From Manis javanica (taxonomy: Eukaryota; Chordata; Mammalia; Pholidota; Manidae): a DNA stretch of 64,000 nucleotides. Below are positions 34,766 through 46,828 of the stretch, piece after piece. Every line of letters starts with the position of its first letter. Positions within the stretch are counted from its first letter, which is position 1. Below the pieces are notes generated by a model. It was not told the origin of the DNA, searched no databases, and saw only the letters and a list, made by a program, of their open reading frames with translations. The stretch lies in contig NC_133167.1 of the NCBI RefSeq assembly GCF_040802235.1, forward strand, positions 16,298,501 to 16,362,500, read 5' to 3'. The position numbers and the translations under genes were made by a program.

Positions 34766-34777
34766 AACAGAGCATCG
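34766..34777. repeat. Right target-site duplication of the L1-POM121 unit
   Basis: 'aacagagcatcg' follows the A-run at 34,754-34,764 and repeats the word before the L1 5' end (24,470-24,481) with one mismatch. Confidence 0.6.
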
Positions 34778-35815
34778 TGCTTCCAACCAGACCCTGTTTG
34801 GGAAAGCCAGCTTTATGACACTAAGGCTTTGGGGTTCTAATCTAAATGGTGATTCCACCTTCCCTGATTGGACCTTGAAGATCATTGTGGCAGGAGAACA
34901 AGAAAAGTGTAGGCTTTGTGCTGGCAGTGAGCAGGAACCGAGGGGATGGGGAAGAAGGACTGACAGGAAGGACACTGACTGGGGCCCTTCACCCAAGGGA
35001 ACGTCCCACAAGATGGTCTAAGAGAGATGGGGCAGGGAGATGCCAGAGGAAAGACAGCCACGGGCACAGAGGATCTCGCCAGCCGACCACTTGGTGTTGG
35101 GGGTCACTTGTACACCTCTCATGGCGCCCACTTACGGTGGTCCAGCTACGGTGTGAGTGCCACAGGGCCCTGCCTGAGCCTCAGATCTTAGGACTTGTGG
35201 ACTGGCACAGCTGCAGAGGCGCTCCTGGGGCCCACTGAACATAAAGAACATTCCCAACAGGGCAGAGGGCAGCACGGACTGGACAAGGTAAAGAAAGAAC
35301 AACAGCTGGGGGCACTTCTGGTTGGGCGGCAGAGTGAGCCTGCAGTGTGAGCAGGGCTCCTCCAATTACACCTTGGAGAACAGGGCAGCCTGGAGGAACA
35401 TGGCCGGGAGCTCATCCCGGGGAGTGGGACTGGGGGTGCTCCACAGCCAGGCAGAGTGGAGAGGAAAAAGGGAGGAGGGCTTGTTCTAGGCCAGTGGGAG
35501 CCCAGCCAAGGTGACAGGGGTGCTAGCAGGCACAACGAGGAAGAATTGCATGACAGCCAGCAGAGCACAGGCAGGAGAGTCTCTGGGGCCACCAGGCACC
35601 CCGGGGCTCAAGGACAGAAGCTGGGGACTGGGCAAGCCTGGTGCCTAGGCATTTGACTGCTCTCTGGGCAATGTTCTCTTGTGCCCACCACTGCCTGCGA
35701 CAGAGGTGGTGCCATTCAAATGCTAAATTAGGTCCAGGAGTTCACCATTCAGATGCTGCATTCCTATCAGGTGTACCTAGAGCCAGAGCTATCAGTTCAC
35801 ACAAGGCTGGCAGTG
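34778..35815. other. Unique, GC-richer sequence without a recognised gene
   Basis: Frames of 117 and 134 codons occur on opposite strands (34,885-35,238 plus; 35,188-35,592 minus). They overlap and show no domain. I see no supported gene. Confidence 0.4.
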
Positions 35816-35821
35816 AGGTGA

Positions 35822-36275
35822 AGAGTGGCCTCCCAAAGATGTCCTCCTCCTAATACCTGGAACCTGTGAACATGCTGCTTACATGGCAAGAGGAACTTTG
35901 CAGATGTGATTAAGATTAGGGAACTGAAATGGGGAATTACCCTGGATTATCCGGTGGGCCCGGTATAATCACAGGTGCCATTAGAAGAGTGAGACAGGAG
36001 GGTCAGAGTCAGAGGAGGTGTGACCACAGAGGCAGAGGTCAGAGTGCTGCAAGGTCACTGGCCAAGGAAGCCTCTAGAAGCTGGGAGAGACAAGGAACGG
36101 GTTCTCCTCCAGGCCTCTCCCAGAGGGAATGCAGCCCTGCCAATACATTGATTTTAGTCCAGCAAAACTGACTTTGGACATCTGACCTCAAGAACTATAA
36201 AATAATATATTTGTGTCGTGTTAAGCCACTACATTTGTGGTTATTTGTTATAGCAACTATAGGAAACTGATACAC
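35822..36275 (+). mobile_element. MLT1D-like solo LTR
   Basis: Forward landmarks are 'ggcctcccaaagatgtcct', 'actttgcagatgtgattaag', 'accctggattatccggtggg', 'gagggtcagagtcagaggag', 'aagccactacatttgtggtt', and the closing 'aactgatacaca'. The order and ends agree with a nearly complete LTR. Confidence 0.9.
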
Positions 36276-36459
36276 AGCAGTTAAAAGCAAAAGCCCTAGA
36301 AAGGCAGCACATAGAGATCTTAAACTCCAGTTACTGCTAATCCTGGGCATGGGGAGACAGGGGACACTCCATAGTGTTAGATAATAATTTACAGAGAGCG
36401 GCATGAACTTCCGAGTAACAGGAGGACTTCCAGGAACCACTCACCTCGTCAGGCATTTG

Positions 36460-36700
36460 TTCCCGCTTCCAAAATGCATTGAGTACTTAGCATTTACCAA
36501 ACTTTGCATTCTGTCCCGGACATATCCCATCTCATTTAACGCTCAGAACACCTCTGTGGTGCAGGAACACTTGGTGTTATCGTTTACAGATGCCGAAACT
36601 GACTCTCAGGTAGGATGGGTTATGCACCAAAGCCAGGGAGCTGGGATTCGAGCCTACATGACTGCAAAGCCTGAGCTCCGAACCACTGTTTGATGCTGCC
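36460..36700 (-). mobile_element. MIR SINE fossil
   Basis: The reverse MIR order is present: 'cattgagtacttagcattta', 'cccatctcatttaacgctca', 'tacagatgccgaaactgact', 'agccagggagctgggattcg', 'tgagctccgaaccactg'. Confidence 0.8.
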
Positions 36701-36929
36701 ACGAAAAGGGAAGAGCACTAACTCCACCACCTCCCACCACAGCAGGAGCAGGCAGTCCTGAAAGAATGGGGGCAGAGAACATGTATTCCATGCTGCCCTC
36801 CAGAATTTACTACCTAAGGATATTTATAAAGCAGCAAGTAGGCAAAGAAAGGGCTGCCATTCTAGAACTACAAACCAGGAACTCCGGACAACCCAGACAA
36901 CAATTTCTCTGGGCTTTGAAGACTAACCT

Positions 36930-37318
36930 CAAAGATCTAAATGTCCAAGAATATGAAGGATTGATTGACTAGGTCACGGTTCATCGATACAAACAAGTAC
37001 TAGGCAGTTTTTTTAAATGATGACTTCGGATGATGTAGATCTGTATTTATTGACATGGAGAGATGTTCCTAATACATCAGTTAGTCTAAAAAGCAAGTCA
37101 CTGAACTGTATACTCAGCACGAACACATCTATACTGAGAGAAAAAGTCTGGACATATGTGTACAAAAAGCATTAATAGAGATTGTCTCTGAGACATAAAA
37201 TACAGGTGATTTAGGTTTTTCTTCCTGCTTATCTTTTTTGTAAATATTCCACAGTAAAAAGAAATTGCTGGGATAATGTTTAAAGGTGGGGAAACTGAAC
37301 TTTTGTAATTGCAGGCAA
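36930..37318 (+). mobile_element. Ancient L1M 3' end (host of a later L1 fragment)
   Basis: Words such as 'catggagagatgttcctaat' and 'taaaaagcaagtcactgaac', with a terminal 'gtaaatattccacagtaaaa', are typical of old L1 3' ends. It is interrupted at 37,335 by a younger L1 3' fragment. Confidence 0.6.
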
Positions 37319-37334
37319 GAAAGTACAATGATGA

Positions 37335-37710
37335 CCACATGATCTTGCTTATTTGTGGAATCTAAGAACAAAACAAAACAGATTGAACAAAACAGCTGTA
37401 GACTCAGAGACACCGAGGAGAGACTGGTGGTTACCACGGGGGAGGGGTTGGAGTGGGAGGATGAAGGGCATAAAGGGACACAAAAATCTCAATCATAATA
37501 TAAAATGGTCCTGGGGATAGAAGTACAGCAAGGAGAATATAGCCAATGATTCTGTAACATCTTTCTATGTTGACAGATAGTAACTGCATTAGTGGAGGTA
37601 AGGATTTATTAATAACTGTTGAACCACCTGTTGTATACTTGAAACCATATAAGATTATGTATTAACTATACTTCAATTAACCATAATATTAATAATAAAA
37701 AGAAACAAAA
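37335..37710 (+). mobile_element. Short 5'-truncated L1 3' end
   Basis: Only about 376 bp remain: 'tgcttatttgtggaatctaa', 'agactggtggttaccacggg', 'tgaaccacctgttgtatact' and an A-rich tail. It is flanked by a 16-bp target duplication with two mismatches: 'gaaagtacaatgatga' (37,319-37,334) and 'gaatgtgcaatgatga' (37,711-37,726). The 3'UTR type is that of copy C, not of copies A and B. Confidence 0.88.
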
Positions 37711-37769
37711 GAATGTGCAATGATGAAAATGTTACAAAGTATCCACTCCCTAGCAGACCAGGTACTGAT

Positions 37770-37955
37770 AAATTTACATAAACTTAATCCTCACTACTAC
37801 CCAGTAGGGTAAGGACTGCAGTCCCATTGTTTCAGATGTTTTAAATTGAGGTTTAGAGATACTGAGTAATTTGTCCCTAAAGTCACCCAAACTGAGGGCG
37901 TCAGATTTAACCCAGATCTGTCCGACTCCAAAACGAACACTCACCTCACCACGTG
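37770..37955 (-). mobile_element. MIR SINE fossil
   Basis: Reverse MIR words appear: 'aacttaatcctcactactac', 'ttgaggtttagagatactga', 'gtcacccaaactgagggcg', 'acccagatctgtccgactcc'. Confidence 0.7.
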
Positions 37956-38094
37956 ACTCTGTCATCTTTACCTCCAGTACCATGAGGGTTCCAGGAAGGC
38001 GGGATGTGCAATGAATCTAAGTGGACCAGAAGATGTTAGGGGAAGAAAGGACAGGATTGGGAAAGGAAAGGGTGCCCCATCACTGCTCTGGAAG

Positions 38095-38290
38095 CAGCCC
38101 TTCACCTCTATTGACATCTCAGGTGCAATAATTCTTTGTTGCGGGACGAGGGGGAGCAGCCTGAGCGCTGTAGAATGGCCAGCAGCATCCCTGGCCTTTA
38201 CCCAGTAGAAGTAGTAGCATCCTCCTAGTAGTGACAACTAAAATGTCTGCTAACATTGCCAAATACCCCCCAGAGAACTGCTACCACCAG
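38095..38290 (-). mobile_element. MER20 DNA transposon fossil
   Basis: The plus strand reads as reverse MER20: 'ctctattgacatctcaggtg', 'taattctttgttgcgggac', 'cagcagcatccctggccttt', 'gtgacaactaaaatgtctgc', 'taacattgccaaatac'. It is a non-autonomous hAT element without coding potential. MER20 copies are known to act as enhancers in some mammals, but nothing here tests that. Confidence 0.85.
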
Positions 38291-38469
38291 AATAACATAG
38301 GGTGGCAGAGGTGGGGGGGCAGGTTCCGGGGACATTGCTTGTTATTTACTTTATACATTCATGCTTCAGCTGATCATACTGTTCACTCCACTAATCTGCC
38401 CTCCTAATAATCCTTCAGTCTTAAAGTAATCTGAGATAAAACAGTTCCTTCAGGCATTGTTAAAGACAA

Positions 38470-39060
38470 AATGTCCTAATTGGTGAGCCCCAAGTGACCT
38501 TTGTAGCTATTATCGTGATCTCCAGAAGGGACAGAAAGTCCAGTTGCACCCCTTCACAAATGGCCTCCCAATGGGCTCTTTACCACCCTTTTGGGGGGGG
38601 TTCATCTACACCCCTGAGATTCCTGAATGTAAAGTTAAAGGAAGCTGCTTTTTCTTGTAAATACCAAGCTGTGCAGTCATTACAAGCTTGCTTGGAGATA
38701 ATCAGGGCTGACACTTGCTGTACGTGCAGGGTTTATTGGAGACCACCCACAAAGTCGACTCAACACAAAATGACACTACTAAGTAATCTAATCCCAAAAT
38801 GTAGATTTCATTCCAACAAATTGCACACAAGTGGTCTCCTGCTGGTTTAACTGTTGCCTGGAAAGGCAAACCCAACTTCATCAGTGGCAAGTCTGTTAGC
38901 ACAGAGCATCCGAACCATAAACAGAATGCAAATGTTGTGTCTGCGGCCCTAAACATTGTCACAGAGAGAAATAACGTTCTTTGACATTGAATTAAAATAT
39001 TAGATGATGAGGTAGGATACACCACCATTGTCCTAAGTAATTTCTCCTTTGAGTCAAAGA
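38470..39060. other. Unique AT-rich block, possible conserved non-coding element
   Basis: No repeat family or exon is seen. It contains a perfect octamer ATGCAAAT at 38,926-38,933 and an 'acattgtc' SOX-like word at 38,953-38,960. Composition and lack of repeats are what one sees in conserved non-coding DNA, but conservation cannot be judged from one sequence. Confidence 0.3.
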
Positions 39061-40370
39061 CCAAAGATAGAACAAAAAGATAAAGAAATTAAGTATCATT
39101 TATTTCCTTTGCATAAAAGACTCTTGCAAACTATTTCCTGTAGGGCTGTATGTTCTGAGATGGACCAAAATTTTAGGGAACCAGCACCCTAACTTTATCC
39201 CCACTCTGCAAGTACAGATATGCGATTCCAAAACACATGGTCCCCAACCTCCAGTAGATGGTCATTTTACCCCACACTGCCTCCCCTAGAAGAAATCTGA
39301 TATATAAAAAATGGATGAGGACTAAGATATTTTTTTTTAAGTCTCAGAGTGTGGAGTTTGACCATGGGTTCAGTTGAGCCAACAATTTGCCAGGGTTGCC
39401 TAAAAGGTTGATACTATCTTAGGGTCCATTAGTAGAGTTTATTGCTCAGATGAAAGGTGGTGACAGTCTTAGGGTCAGGTAATCTGACCCCATGTGGAGA
39501 ACAGGTGATCCCAGATTGGCATTAAGGCAGACATCTGTGCTTGGCTCCTTGGCATCCACTCAACTCTTTAAGGAGTAGCCCACTGCAGTGTGGCACCATC
39601 TTTGAGTAGTAAATTCTGACTCAGGTGCCTAATGAGGGAGGGGCAGATCAGATGTCCACCAGCCTGTGCCTGACTTACATCCTTACCAACTCTTGTCCCT
39701 CCTCTGTCTCTCCCCATGCCACTGAAAACTGTTAGGCACCCCATGGGTATGCAACAATTGCCTGGTGGATTTGCAGAGAAATGCTCGAGGCCGTATCTCT
39801 ATGTTAAGAAGCCAAGGTAGGGAAAATATGAGTATGCTACTTAGATCCGTAATTTTTAAACCGTGGGTCACAACCCATTAATAGTTTGTTAAATCAACTT
39901 GTTGAGTCCATAGCCAGTAAATATTTTTTCAGAGAAAAAAAGAGAAATCTTCAAGGTGCCCTCTCCTGCTTTGAAATCCAAGTCTCCCTCTGTTCTGCAC
40001 TCACCCCACAGCTGAACAGGGCTGGAGAAAATCTTACGACCAATGTCCACTAGTCTTGATGTAATTCATTTCCATGACCTCACCTGGGTCCTTGTGCTGG
40101 CCGCCATCCCACCTCCTTCCCTTGTCCACCCACCCTGTCACCTCCTAGATGGCCATCCTCTTCCCATGGCCCAGCACTTCCTTTCCCATCCTCACTCTCA
40201 GCTGCTAACCTTGCTTCCTACCTCACCGAGAGAAAAGAAGCACCCAGAAAGGAACTGCCACCGTCTCCCACCTCTACCCACACACCAGCATCTGCGCCCC
40301 TAGCATCTGCCTCCCGCTTACTATGGACGCACTGCCCTTGCCCCTGGAGAAGTCTAGCCTGGACCCCACC
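39061..40370. other. Unassigned sequence
   Basis: No gene is supported. Around 39,850-39,930 the wording 'taaaccgtgggtcacaaccc' resembles an old DNA-transposon fossil that I cannot name. Pyrimidine-rich DNA begins near 39,950. Confidence 0.35.
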
Positions 40371-40379
40371 CAAGGACTT

Positions 40380-41265
40380 GGTTCAAACAGCCCTCCCCTC
40401 CCCTACATTATCACAGTTTTCCTTCACTACTGGGTTATTCCCATTGGCATTTACTTCTCCCACCTTAAAATAAAATTAAAAAAACACCTTCTCTCACTCA
40501 ACTTTTCCTCTAATTACCACCTAATTTCTCTGCTCCTCTGTATAATAAAACACCTTGTAAGAACTGTCAGTGTTACTCTGCCAAAAATTCTCTTCTCTTT
40601 CTCTTTTTCACTCCCTCCAATCAAATGGTGACCCCGTAGCTCCACCCAAATGGCTCTTGTCAAAATCAAGTGACACCTATGTGGCTAAATCCAGTCATCA
40701 ATGCCCAGTGTTCATCCTACATTTCCCTGGACACAGCTGCTCCCTTTGTCCTCCTGGGAACACTCTGCTCACTTGGTTCTCAGGCCACCACTCTCCCCAG
40801 GTGTCTCCCTGCCTCGTGGCCATTCCTGCCCATCCTCCTCCAAGCGCTCCTCCTGTCTCCCCAACCTTCTCATACCAGAGGGCACAGGGCTCAGCATTTG
40901 GGTCTCGTCTCCTCCCTACAGGCCCTACTCCCATGAGGACCTCATTGAGTCACAGCAGATCCCCATCACCCACTGATGATCCACAGACATTTATCTCAGA
41001 AGCATTCTCCTCTACTCCCTTTCTCTCACACTGAGTCTACCTTCAGACTAAAGCCGGGATCCAAGAGCTTCTCGCCCCCGTCAGCAATACCCCCATATGC
41101 CAAGCGACCACCATCTCTCCCCTCGATCTCTGTACCCTGCTCCTTACTGTCTATCTCCAGCAGAGCACTCAAAGTGAGCCTATTAAAACGTATCAGGTCA
41201 CCTCATGCCCCTGCTCAAAACCCTCCAGTGGCTCCCAGCTCACTCGCCACCACATGAGGACACAG
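40380..41265 (+). mobile_element. L2 LINE fragment
   Basis: C/T-rich L2 wording is present: 'tcctacatttccctggacac', 'cctcctgggaacactctgct', 'ggcacagggctcagcatttg', 'gggtctcgtctcctccctac', and 'cctgctcaaaaccctccagt' near the right end. The open frame of 154 codons at 40,570-41,034 sits inside this fossil and is unlikely to be functional. Confidence 0.6.
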
Positions 41266-43265
41266 CCTTAACAGGATTCTTCTAAATCTCTAAATTCTTC
41301 TGCCCCCTTCTGCATGAGGGCTACAGAGATGCCATTTGTTTGTGGCTCACTGCAATAGATGTTATTGAGATGGACAATCTGTTTATTAGGAACTGCTACA
41401 GCCAGCTAATCATTTCATTCATAAACGACTAACTAACCCTCATCCTGGAATCCTTTGGACTAATTCAAGTCAGGTGTGATCCTTTGACCTCCAGGTGAGC
41501 ATTGGGTATCCAATCTGCCACCCCAGAGCCATCCATCCCTCTGGCTTTAGAGTCCCGATGTTCCGTGATATTCCCTTCCCTGACAAATCTCCAGTCACCC
41601 AACTCCATGCAGGTGCACGCCCCCAAATCTGTAGCTGCAGCAGCTCCTGCTGGTAGCAGTGCAGCTGTTTCTTTTCATGAGCCTCTTTTGTGCACTGACA
41701 TATCTGAAAAAAAAACAGGGGGAGCATATTGAATTTCAGGAGATGAAGCAGCTGGTTTAAGAAAGAGGAAGAAGAAAAAGATGACATGGTCAATGGGACA
41801 CTTCCTGGGAATATAGTTCCAGAAACCCAGGTCCACAGAGGGTGTTGCACCGTGTTCATCTTGTCCCTGAGATACAAATTAAGAAGATTCTGCTGCTGAT
41901 AATGCCTGCTTTTCAAATATCCCCTCAAGTCTGGAATGTTGAGACAGCTCAGGAGCTTAGATTCTGAACACTGTCACTCCAGTCTACTCTGATTTCAGGT
42001 TCACTTTGCTTGCTTTCTTGTTGCCTTCTTTATTTTTCCAGGTGTGGGAATTGGTTAAGTGGCCACAACATACTCTTACTGAACAACATCAGTGCTGACT
42101 GCTTGAGGACTCAGTCAGCCAAATGGGCACTGGGACAAACATGTGACTTTTTGACCTATATGGAGCTATTTGTTTTTTCAAAAGTGTCTAAAACACGTGG
42201 GACAGGTATAAAGTTTCCACATAAGCCAACCTCTTTGGTTTGCTCTGATTTACACAAGCTGCTTCCCACAGCTGGGCCAAGAACATCTTTCTAGTCTCAT
42301 CTTCTGGAGCAGTCCCAAGTTTGCAGATTTCCAAGATGGAATTTTGCCATACCTCAAAAGTGGCAAAATCTAAACCAACACTTCATGGTGCCAGAAAAAT
42401 AGCAACATAGCCCAGAAAAAAAGCTGCATTTCTATTAAACAAAATTGTTAATATGGTAGAAAAGAGGGGATTGTTTTTTTAATGAGCAAATATACAGGTT
42501 TCAGCCAATGAAAGCTTTGAAGCAAATAACTAAAGATAGATTGCCCTCACTGGAGCTGATCATTACAGCAAATGACACTTAAAATCTTTCCCCCACTCGT
42601 AACTATAGGAATTAAAATTAAAACAGGTTGCCAGCATGGCATTTGATCTTCTGAGCTCAAAGTACACTTGCTCAAAATTGCAGAGCCCATTTAACACATG
42701 TTGGACAATACCTTCTTCTGCCCCAACTAGCCAACCAGAATTTCCAGTGAAAATCCCTAATCTAATGTCTGCTAGCAACAAAAACTGAGTCCTGGCAAAG
42801 CTACAGAGAAGGGAGTCCAGTGACCAAATAAAGCAAAGCCCCAAACGCCCAACCTCACTTCTAGTCCCAGCGTCATCTGCCATTCATTCCCTTGTCCAGT
42901 TGGCCCAGTTGGTTAACAAGAGCTAACAGGAGGTCAGGGCCTCTGTGGGCCTGTCAGCTCTGCTCCGGTTTTCATTCCAAGACTGCAGACCTCATCTGGC
43001 CACATCCGTCTTAAAACCCAAGCTCCTGTTCTCCATGGAGCAACCATCGTATGGAGGGAGGGGGAAAAATTTGCCTTTAATTAAATAGTTCAGAGGTTTT
43101 CGCTATTGCTTGGGAGTGTGGCACCATCAGAGAGTAAAAGAAGAGAATGCCATTATGGATTCTAGATTGGTTAAGTAAACTATAGAATGACTACCCCCAT
43201 TTAAAAGAGGCCCCATTTTTCATATTTTAATGCATGAAGTATGCATTTTGTACCTAACCTTTAGT
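41266..43265. other. Unique sequence, no gene recognised
   Basis: A 152-codon minus-strand frame (41,470-41,928) shows no domain I recognise. The piece 41,330-41,460 is AT-rich and non-repetitive with 'cagctaatcatttcattcat'. No repeat family is assigned. Confidence 0.35.
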
Positions 43266-43269
43266 AATC

Positions 43270-43512
43270 TTTAATATAATAATAACAAACCCTTGCATGT
43301 TTATAGGGCTTTACAATTTATAAAACACTTTCACACATGTTAGTGTTTTTTTAATCCTCTTAGTTGGCAAAGCAGACATTACTGCCCCACCTTACAGATT
43401 TAAAAAAAGAAAAGAAACTGAAGCTCAAAGAGATCAAGTAATCTGCCCGAAGTCATGCAATGAAGCGATTAGAGCAGCGCCCAGGTCCCACCCCAGGTGC
43501 TCACTCTACTTA
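43270..43512 (-). mobile_element. MIR SINE fossil
   Basis: The reverse MIR order is visible: 'cttgcatgtttatagggctt', 'taaaacactttcacacatgt', 'ccccaccttacagattt', 'actgaagctcaaagagatca', 'gaagtcatgcaatgaagcga'. Confidence 0.75.
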
Positions 43513-46500
43513 CAACTTCCTGGGTGGGTAGATTTTGACACCTGCCCCTGGAAAAATACCAAAGAGTTCAAAGTTGCAACTCTGATCCATCTCAAGTGTG
43601 CAGATGAAATAGAAGGAGAAGAAATAGGGATTTTTTTTTCCCTCCCTTCTCTGACCTCCACCCCAACCAAGCCCAACTGTGTCCATATGACTATGACCCA
43701 AAGAACTAGGCAGTCCACCTCAATGTCCTCCTCACCAGCCATGTTAGTCATTATTAACTAAATCATTCCCACGGCCCATCCTCCCTCACCCCACTCTACA
43801 TACCCTCCCTTGAGCAGCAGCCCCTGGGAGCAGGGACCGCGTCATACTTCCCTAGTGATGGCTGTCTGTGCCTGGTAGGGCTGCCCAGGGAGAACACGGA
43901 CCATCTTGCCTCCTCACTGTCCCCATCCACTGGATTCCCAGCAGCTCACACTCCTCTGAGGGAATGTAAGAGATGGGCCCCGGGGCCACGGGGACAAAGG
44001 CAGGGGTCTACACCCAAATACAACCTCTAAATTTCAAAACTACCAGTTATTTTCTATCAGAAGGATTTTATAACATGCAATACCCTTTGTTCCTGAAACT
44101 AACAGTATATCAAGAGAACAAGTCTTAGACTCCACTCCAGGGGGTAAATTAAAAGAGGTTGCTCATCTCTAAGGCAGTTCCCTGACTTGAACCAGCAGCA
44201 GAGCACCTGTTTTGGAACACTGAAACATTACAGGCAGGGCACATAAACGGTAAAGTGGGGTTAGGAAGAATAAGGACTATTAAAGAGGCCATCAATTAAA
44301 GTGCGAATGGGAAATCTGCGGCCCCAGCAGGCTCTTCTTTGACCTCTCCGTAACAGACAGTATCCATGGACACAGCACCTTTCCACCCAGCCAGGGATTC
44401 TGACTGTCCTAAAGTCCACACTTCAAGTGGCCACTGCCGTTCCTTGGGATTCTCAAGCAAGATGTCACCTACTTGCCATCCTCTGTTTAAGACCCTTTTC
44501 TCTGGCTGGAAACCAGGGTTTCACGTGTCAGGCCTAAATCGGGGCGCTTCCTGATTCTCCTCTGACTCCAAGATTCCTATGATATTAGCAACACAATTCT
44601 GATTTCCTGGATTCTTGGCCTCAACTCTTGGTTGCTCTCTGTCCCTTCCCCAGGCCCCTACACCCCCCTCAGACACTGACCTCTGACCAGGGCCTGGTGA
44701 CCTGTCCCCCCTTCTGCCTGGCAGCCTTCCTGTCATTCCTTCCCAACTCAGATTCACCCGTCGGCCGCTGACACTCAGCAGTGAGGAGGTCAAGGTTCCC
44801 CTCTGTGCCTGAATCACAGCACATGGTCACTGAAGAACTGAGACAAGCCTGGCAGATGTGGAGAAAATCCAGACTAATAAAGGAGAAAGGGAGAGACTAG
44901 CTGATGGTTTCCAAAACCCCCCTCCATACGGGGATGACCCAAAGTTTGGATCCCATCTTCATCCCCTCAGAGCAAATGGGAGAGTCCAGTTCTGGCTTTT
45001 AATGCTTTATGGTAAAGTTTCTGCCTTCGAGGTAAGGAGCAGATGTTTCCTAAACTCCCAGGGATTTATCGGCCTTGTTCACACCTTCAGCAGACAGCTC
45101 AGTGCAGGTTTAATTTATACGGTTCTGTTTCGCGGGTGGGACAATAACTCTCACTCCATCTTAAGTCACAAAACGGTGGCGTGAGAGAAAGCCAGTGGCC
45201 TCTAGCCACCCAGCCCACACCCTCCCTGCTCACGTCCCACGCGCCCCTCCCTTCCGTCACATTTCACATCCTCTCAGAATCCAAATGGTACAGGTGATCT
45301 CAGATGGGCAGAGGGCTGCCAAGAGAGGCTCCGTGGCGCCGTGGGGAGACCATCCGTGGCTCACCAGCCACTCGGGCTGCGCCGCCCCCACTTCCCACAG
45401 TGCCCGGTGCTGCTCCCTGCCCAGGCTTACCCGGCCGAGGGGCAATCATTCCCGGCTGCTGGCAGCCTAATCCAGCTGCCACGTGGAGAGTTTTGTTATG
45501 CCTACTTCACAGTGGGTCGTGTTAAGTCAATACGTATTTCTTAAGTGCCTCGGACAAGCCCAGAAAGAGGGTGGAGCCCTCTGGGGCCTCAGTGACTTCA
45601 TCTGTGAAATGAAAGGCTTCTCCTCACTGAGTTTCTAAGGTGCCTCCCGTCTCTGAAGTCCTGAGATTCAGGATTCCTCTGTGGGGAAGGGAGGTCCCAC
45701 CCTGGGGTTGCCAAGTGCCAGCACCACCCCGACACAGCCCAGGCCCTGCTCCTTCCAAGCCTGTGCTCCTGGGGCCACACGTGGGCAGAGTGACCCCAAA
45801 TCCAGCTCTGACCCACTCAGAGGCGAGGGAATTTGTGTGTGTCACACCTCATACCTCCAACACTTCTCCATGGCTGAGTCTCAGCACTGTCCCCACCCCA
45901 GCCCCCAGCTCTCTGGGCCACTGTCTAGTGAGTGGGGGAGAGGCAGATGCTTGTCTAGATGGCCTGGAATAAAGTCCACATGCACCCCACAAAATATCTC
46001 TCTCACAGACCTGCAGACCTGCCTGAAATCCTCATCATAGGCACTCAAGTTTCTTTGCTTTGAAGCATCTTGTTTCCAGAAGTTTCCCATTAAATGCAAA
46101 CATGCACGGCAGAATAGCATGTACGCAGCCCTGTCCTTCTTTCTCCAGTGCCACCTTCTCACTAACATTAGCCAGCTCCTCTAGCCCCAGAAAACATCTG
46201 ACAAACACAAGAAGAACTTCCCCCACTGAGAGAGGCACAAAACCCAAATTTAAGAACAAAAAACTGAATAGAATGAGGAATAGGCAGTTAGGCATGCTGT
46301 CTGACTTCCATTGTGATTTATTTTATCTTCTCGCCATCTAGCAAAAGAAACAGGATTGGAGAAGAATTGACAAGAGAAGAAAAGGGGAAGGGATAATGCA
46401 ATGGTGATTCTCAAGCCCAGTGTGTTATTAGGGTTTTTAAGGAATAAAAGTTCTCACTTTGGAGAGTCGTAAAGCCCCATCACTGTTTGTTTGTCTTGGC

Positions 46501-46825
46501 TACATGTACCTCTTCTTAGATTACAGCACATGTTTATTATTTAAATTTGAATGAATAAAAATTGATTTTGAGTGGGTATGTTTTGAGGGGTAAGCCTAGA
46601 TACACAGATGGAAACCACAGATACACAGAATTAGGATTCACTCTCTGCCCCCCATCCCCAAGGACACCCAAAGAAAAAAAGACTTTACCCTGCTTTGAGC
46701 AGGAATTAGGCTGTGTGGAAAAACTTCCCTGAAGAGACAGTCATTAAATCTGAGGGAATTAAAGGGGATCGTGAGGACATTTCTTCTTTTCTGTAAATAT
46801 TTGTGAAACAGAATCAGTTCCCATT
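43513..46825. other. Unique sequence with a small CpG-rich patch
   Basis: I see no gene or clear repeat. Frames of 90-119 codons occur on both strands, most in the GC-rich part, and overlap each other. A CpG-rich patch lies at 45,228-45,485. AT-rich unique DNA follows from 46,380 to 46,620. Confidence 0.4.
45228..45485. promoter_or_regulatory. Small CpG-rich patch (borderline CpG island)
   Basis: I count 16 CpG dinucleotides in about 258 bp of roughly 60-65% GC, which gives an observed/expected ratio a little above 0.6. That meets the loosest CpG-island definition. No exon or transcript start is evident next to it. Confidence 0.35.
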
Positions 46826-46828
46826 TGT

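Noticed and set aside
38901..38910. A third 'acagagcatc' word, matching the L1-POM121 target duplication
   Set aside because: It stands alone in unique DNA without an A-run or an insertion boundary, so it is a chance match. It does show that a 9-10-base match alone is weak evidence.
40570..41034. 154-codon open frame
   Set aside because: It lies inside an L2 fossil with C/T-rich composition and has no recognisable protein feature.
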